DNA of 64,000 nt from Diploptera punctata (lineage: Eukaryota > Arthropoda > Insecta > Blattodea > Blaberidae), in assembly GCA_030220185.1 (NCBI GenBank), contig JASPKZ010003435.1:814501-878500 (forward strand), in the 5' to 3' direction. The translations under genes and the position numbers were made by a program. The notes beneath the pieces were generated by a model that worked only from the letters and a program-made list of their open reading frames with translations, searched no databases and had not been told where the DNA came from. Shown here in pieces: positions 63,532-64,000 of this stretch. Position 1 is the first letter of the stretch. Every line of letters starts with the position of its first letter.

Positions 63532-63717
63532 TCAATAGATTGTTTCTGCGTTCGTGGTAAGGAGTTCTGATGCGTAGATATTTCTATCTGTAACGTCTAA
63601 CGGGAAAGGTCTTATGACAATATTGAAGGGTGTACTTTGATAAACCCAATGCCGATTTGAGAAATTTGCTTTTAGATTTTCAATTATTCGCATGTCACTG
63701 TAGGTTAGTTTTTCCAT
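63532..63717 (-). CDS. unrecognised 61-codon open frame in ppk intron 6
   Basis: The frame starts MEKLTYSDMRIIENLKANFS and continues NRHWVYQSTPFNIVIRPFPL, ending in AETIY. Composition is protein-like and it is antisense to the gene, but I recognise no family and no splice context. It could be a transposon scrap or chance. Confidence 0.2.
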   Translation of the reverse strand: MEKLTYSDMRIIENLKANFSNRHWVYQSTPFNIVIRPFPLDVTDRNIYASELLTTNAETIY

Positions 63718-63883
63718 GTTATCGCTATTCCTTTGTCAGTATTAGAAGGATTTTGGAGATGAATACTTCAAAATTCGGAAGAGATTCCGGAGTGTCTGTG
63801 GAGCGATAGGATAATCACATATAGTCTTTTCTCAAAGTAAATAAATAAGCAAGAATTAAACTTTATATCCTTATTATTGTCCA

Positions 63884-64000
63884 CTGCTGTGGTCTCGAGG
63901 TATCGTGCTGCCTTGTCATGCAGCGGGCCCGAGTTCGATCCCGAGTTTTTCTGGGTGAGGTTTTTATCGGGGTTTTTCCTCACCTGTAAGACAAATGTCA
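63884..64000 (+). mobile_element. SINE1, cut by window end
   Basis: Head gtccactgctgtggtctcga, B box gagttcgatcccg and body to ctgtaagacaaatgtca at the last base. A ~10-bp deletion follows the B box. Lies in ppk intron 6. Confidence 0.85.

Noticed and set aside
1..64000. CRISPR array, bacterial operon or phage-type defence system
   Set aside because: No direct repeats with regular unique spacers, no operon-like gene packing; spliced exons and retroelements show a eukaryotic genome.

Overview
This window looks like a piece of a large, AT-rich, transposon-laden insect genome. Two things point there: one multi-exon gene of the arthropod pickpocket (ppk) DEG/ENaC sodium-channel family, and a dense mix of non-LTR retrotransposon tails, tRNA-derived SINEs, Penelope-like elements and (AAT)n/(TA)n microsatellites. 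The repeat style resembles cockroach or termite (Blattodea) DNA. That is an inference from general familiarity, not something the sequence proves. There is no bacterial-type gene organisation, no CRISPR array and no recognisable rRNA.

The only convincing host gene is on the + strand from 43539 to beyond 62568. Six coding exons (43539-43644, 48170-48299, 52057-52263, 54942-55041, 59485-59651, 62439-62568) have AG acceptors and GT donors, and the reading phase matches at all five junctions. Together they give the first 280 residues of a ppk subunit: the cytoplasmic His-Gly gating motif, the first membrane helix, the FPAVTIC motif and the CCTFN motif of the extracellular domain. The C-terminal half, including the second membrane helix and pore, must lie downstream. 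The introns are 2.7-4.5 kb and filled with repeats.

Region 1-43538 is gene-poor. It holds degraded LINE 3' ends (mostly the C-terminal reverse-transcriptase tail, once with a YADD catalytic core at 5763-6660), Penelope-like (PLE) GIY-YIG endonuclease remnants at 1255-1560, 4955-5225, 16120-16610 and inside a 1.07-kb palindrome at 37522-38595, tRNA-derived SINEs, an old ~137-bp tandem array at 27290-28540, a 35-bp minisatellite at 35462-35640, a foldback structure at 19240-20510, and three broken transposon-protein genes (24385-24925, 29876-30040, 31410-32180).

The most unusual signal is a set of hammerhead-ribozyme-like cores (CTGANGA, short stem, GAAA, tiny palindromic stem III, cleavage base) at the ends of PLE remnants. 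With it goes a compact 190-bp hairpin element of the same style (50321-50510) flanked by a perfect 14-bp target-site duplication. A 57-bp mini-copy (53744-53800) carries its own 12-bp duplication. Several other insertions are also dated by clean duplications: LINE A 35809-36278, SINE3 44951-45354, SINE1 30657-31045 and SINE1 44584-44908. All repeat family labels here (LINE A-H, SINE1-5, R700, R165) are local names. No database search was possible, so exact ends are approximate unless a duplication is quoted.
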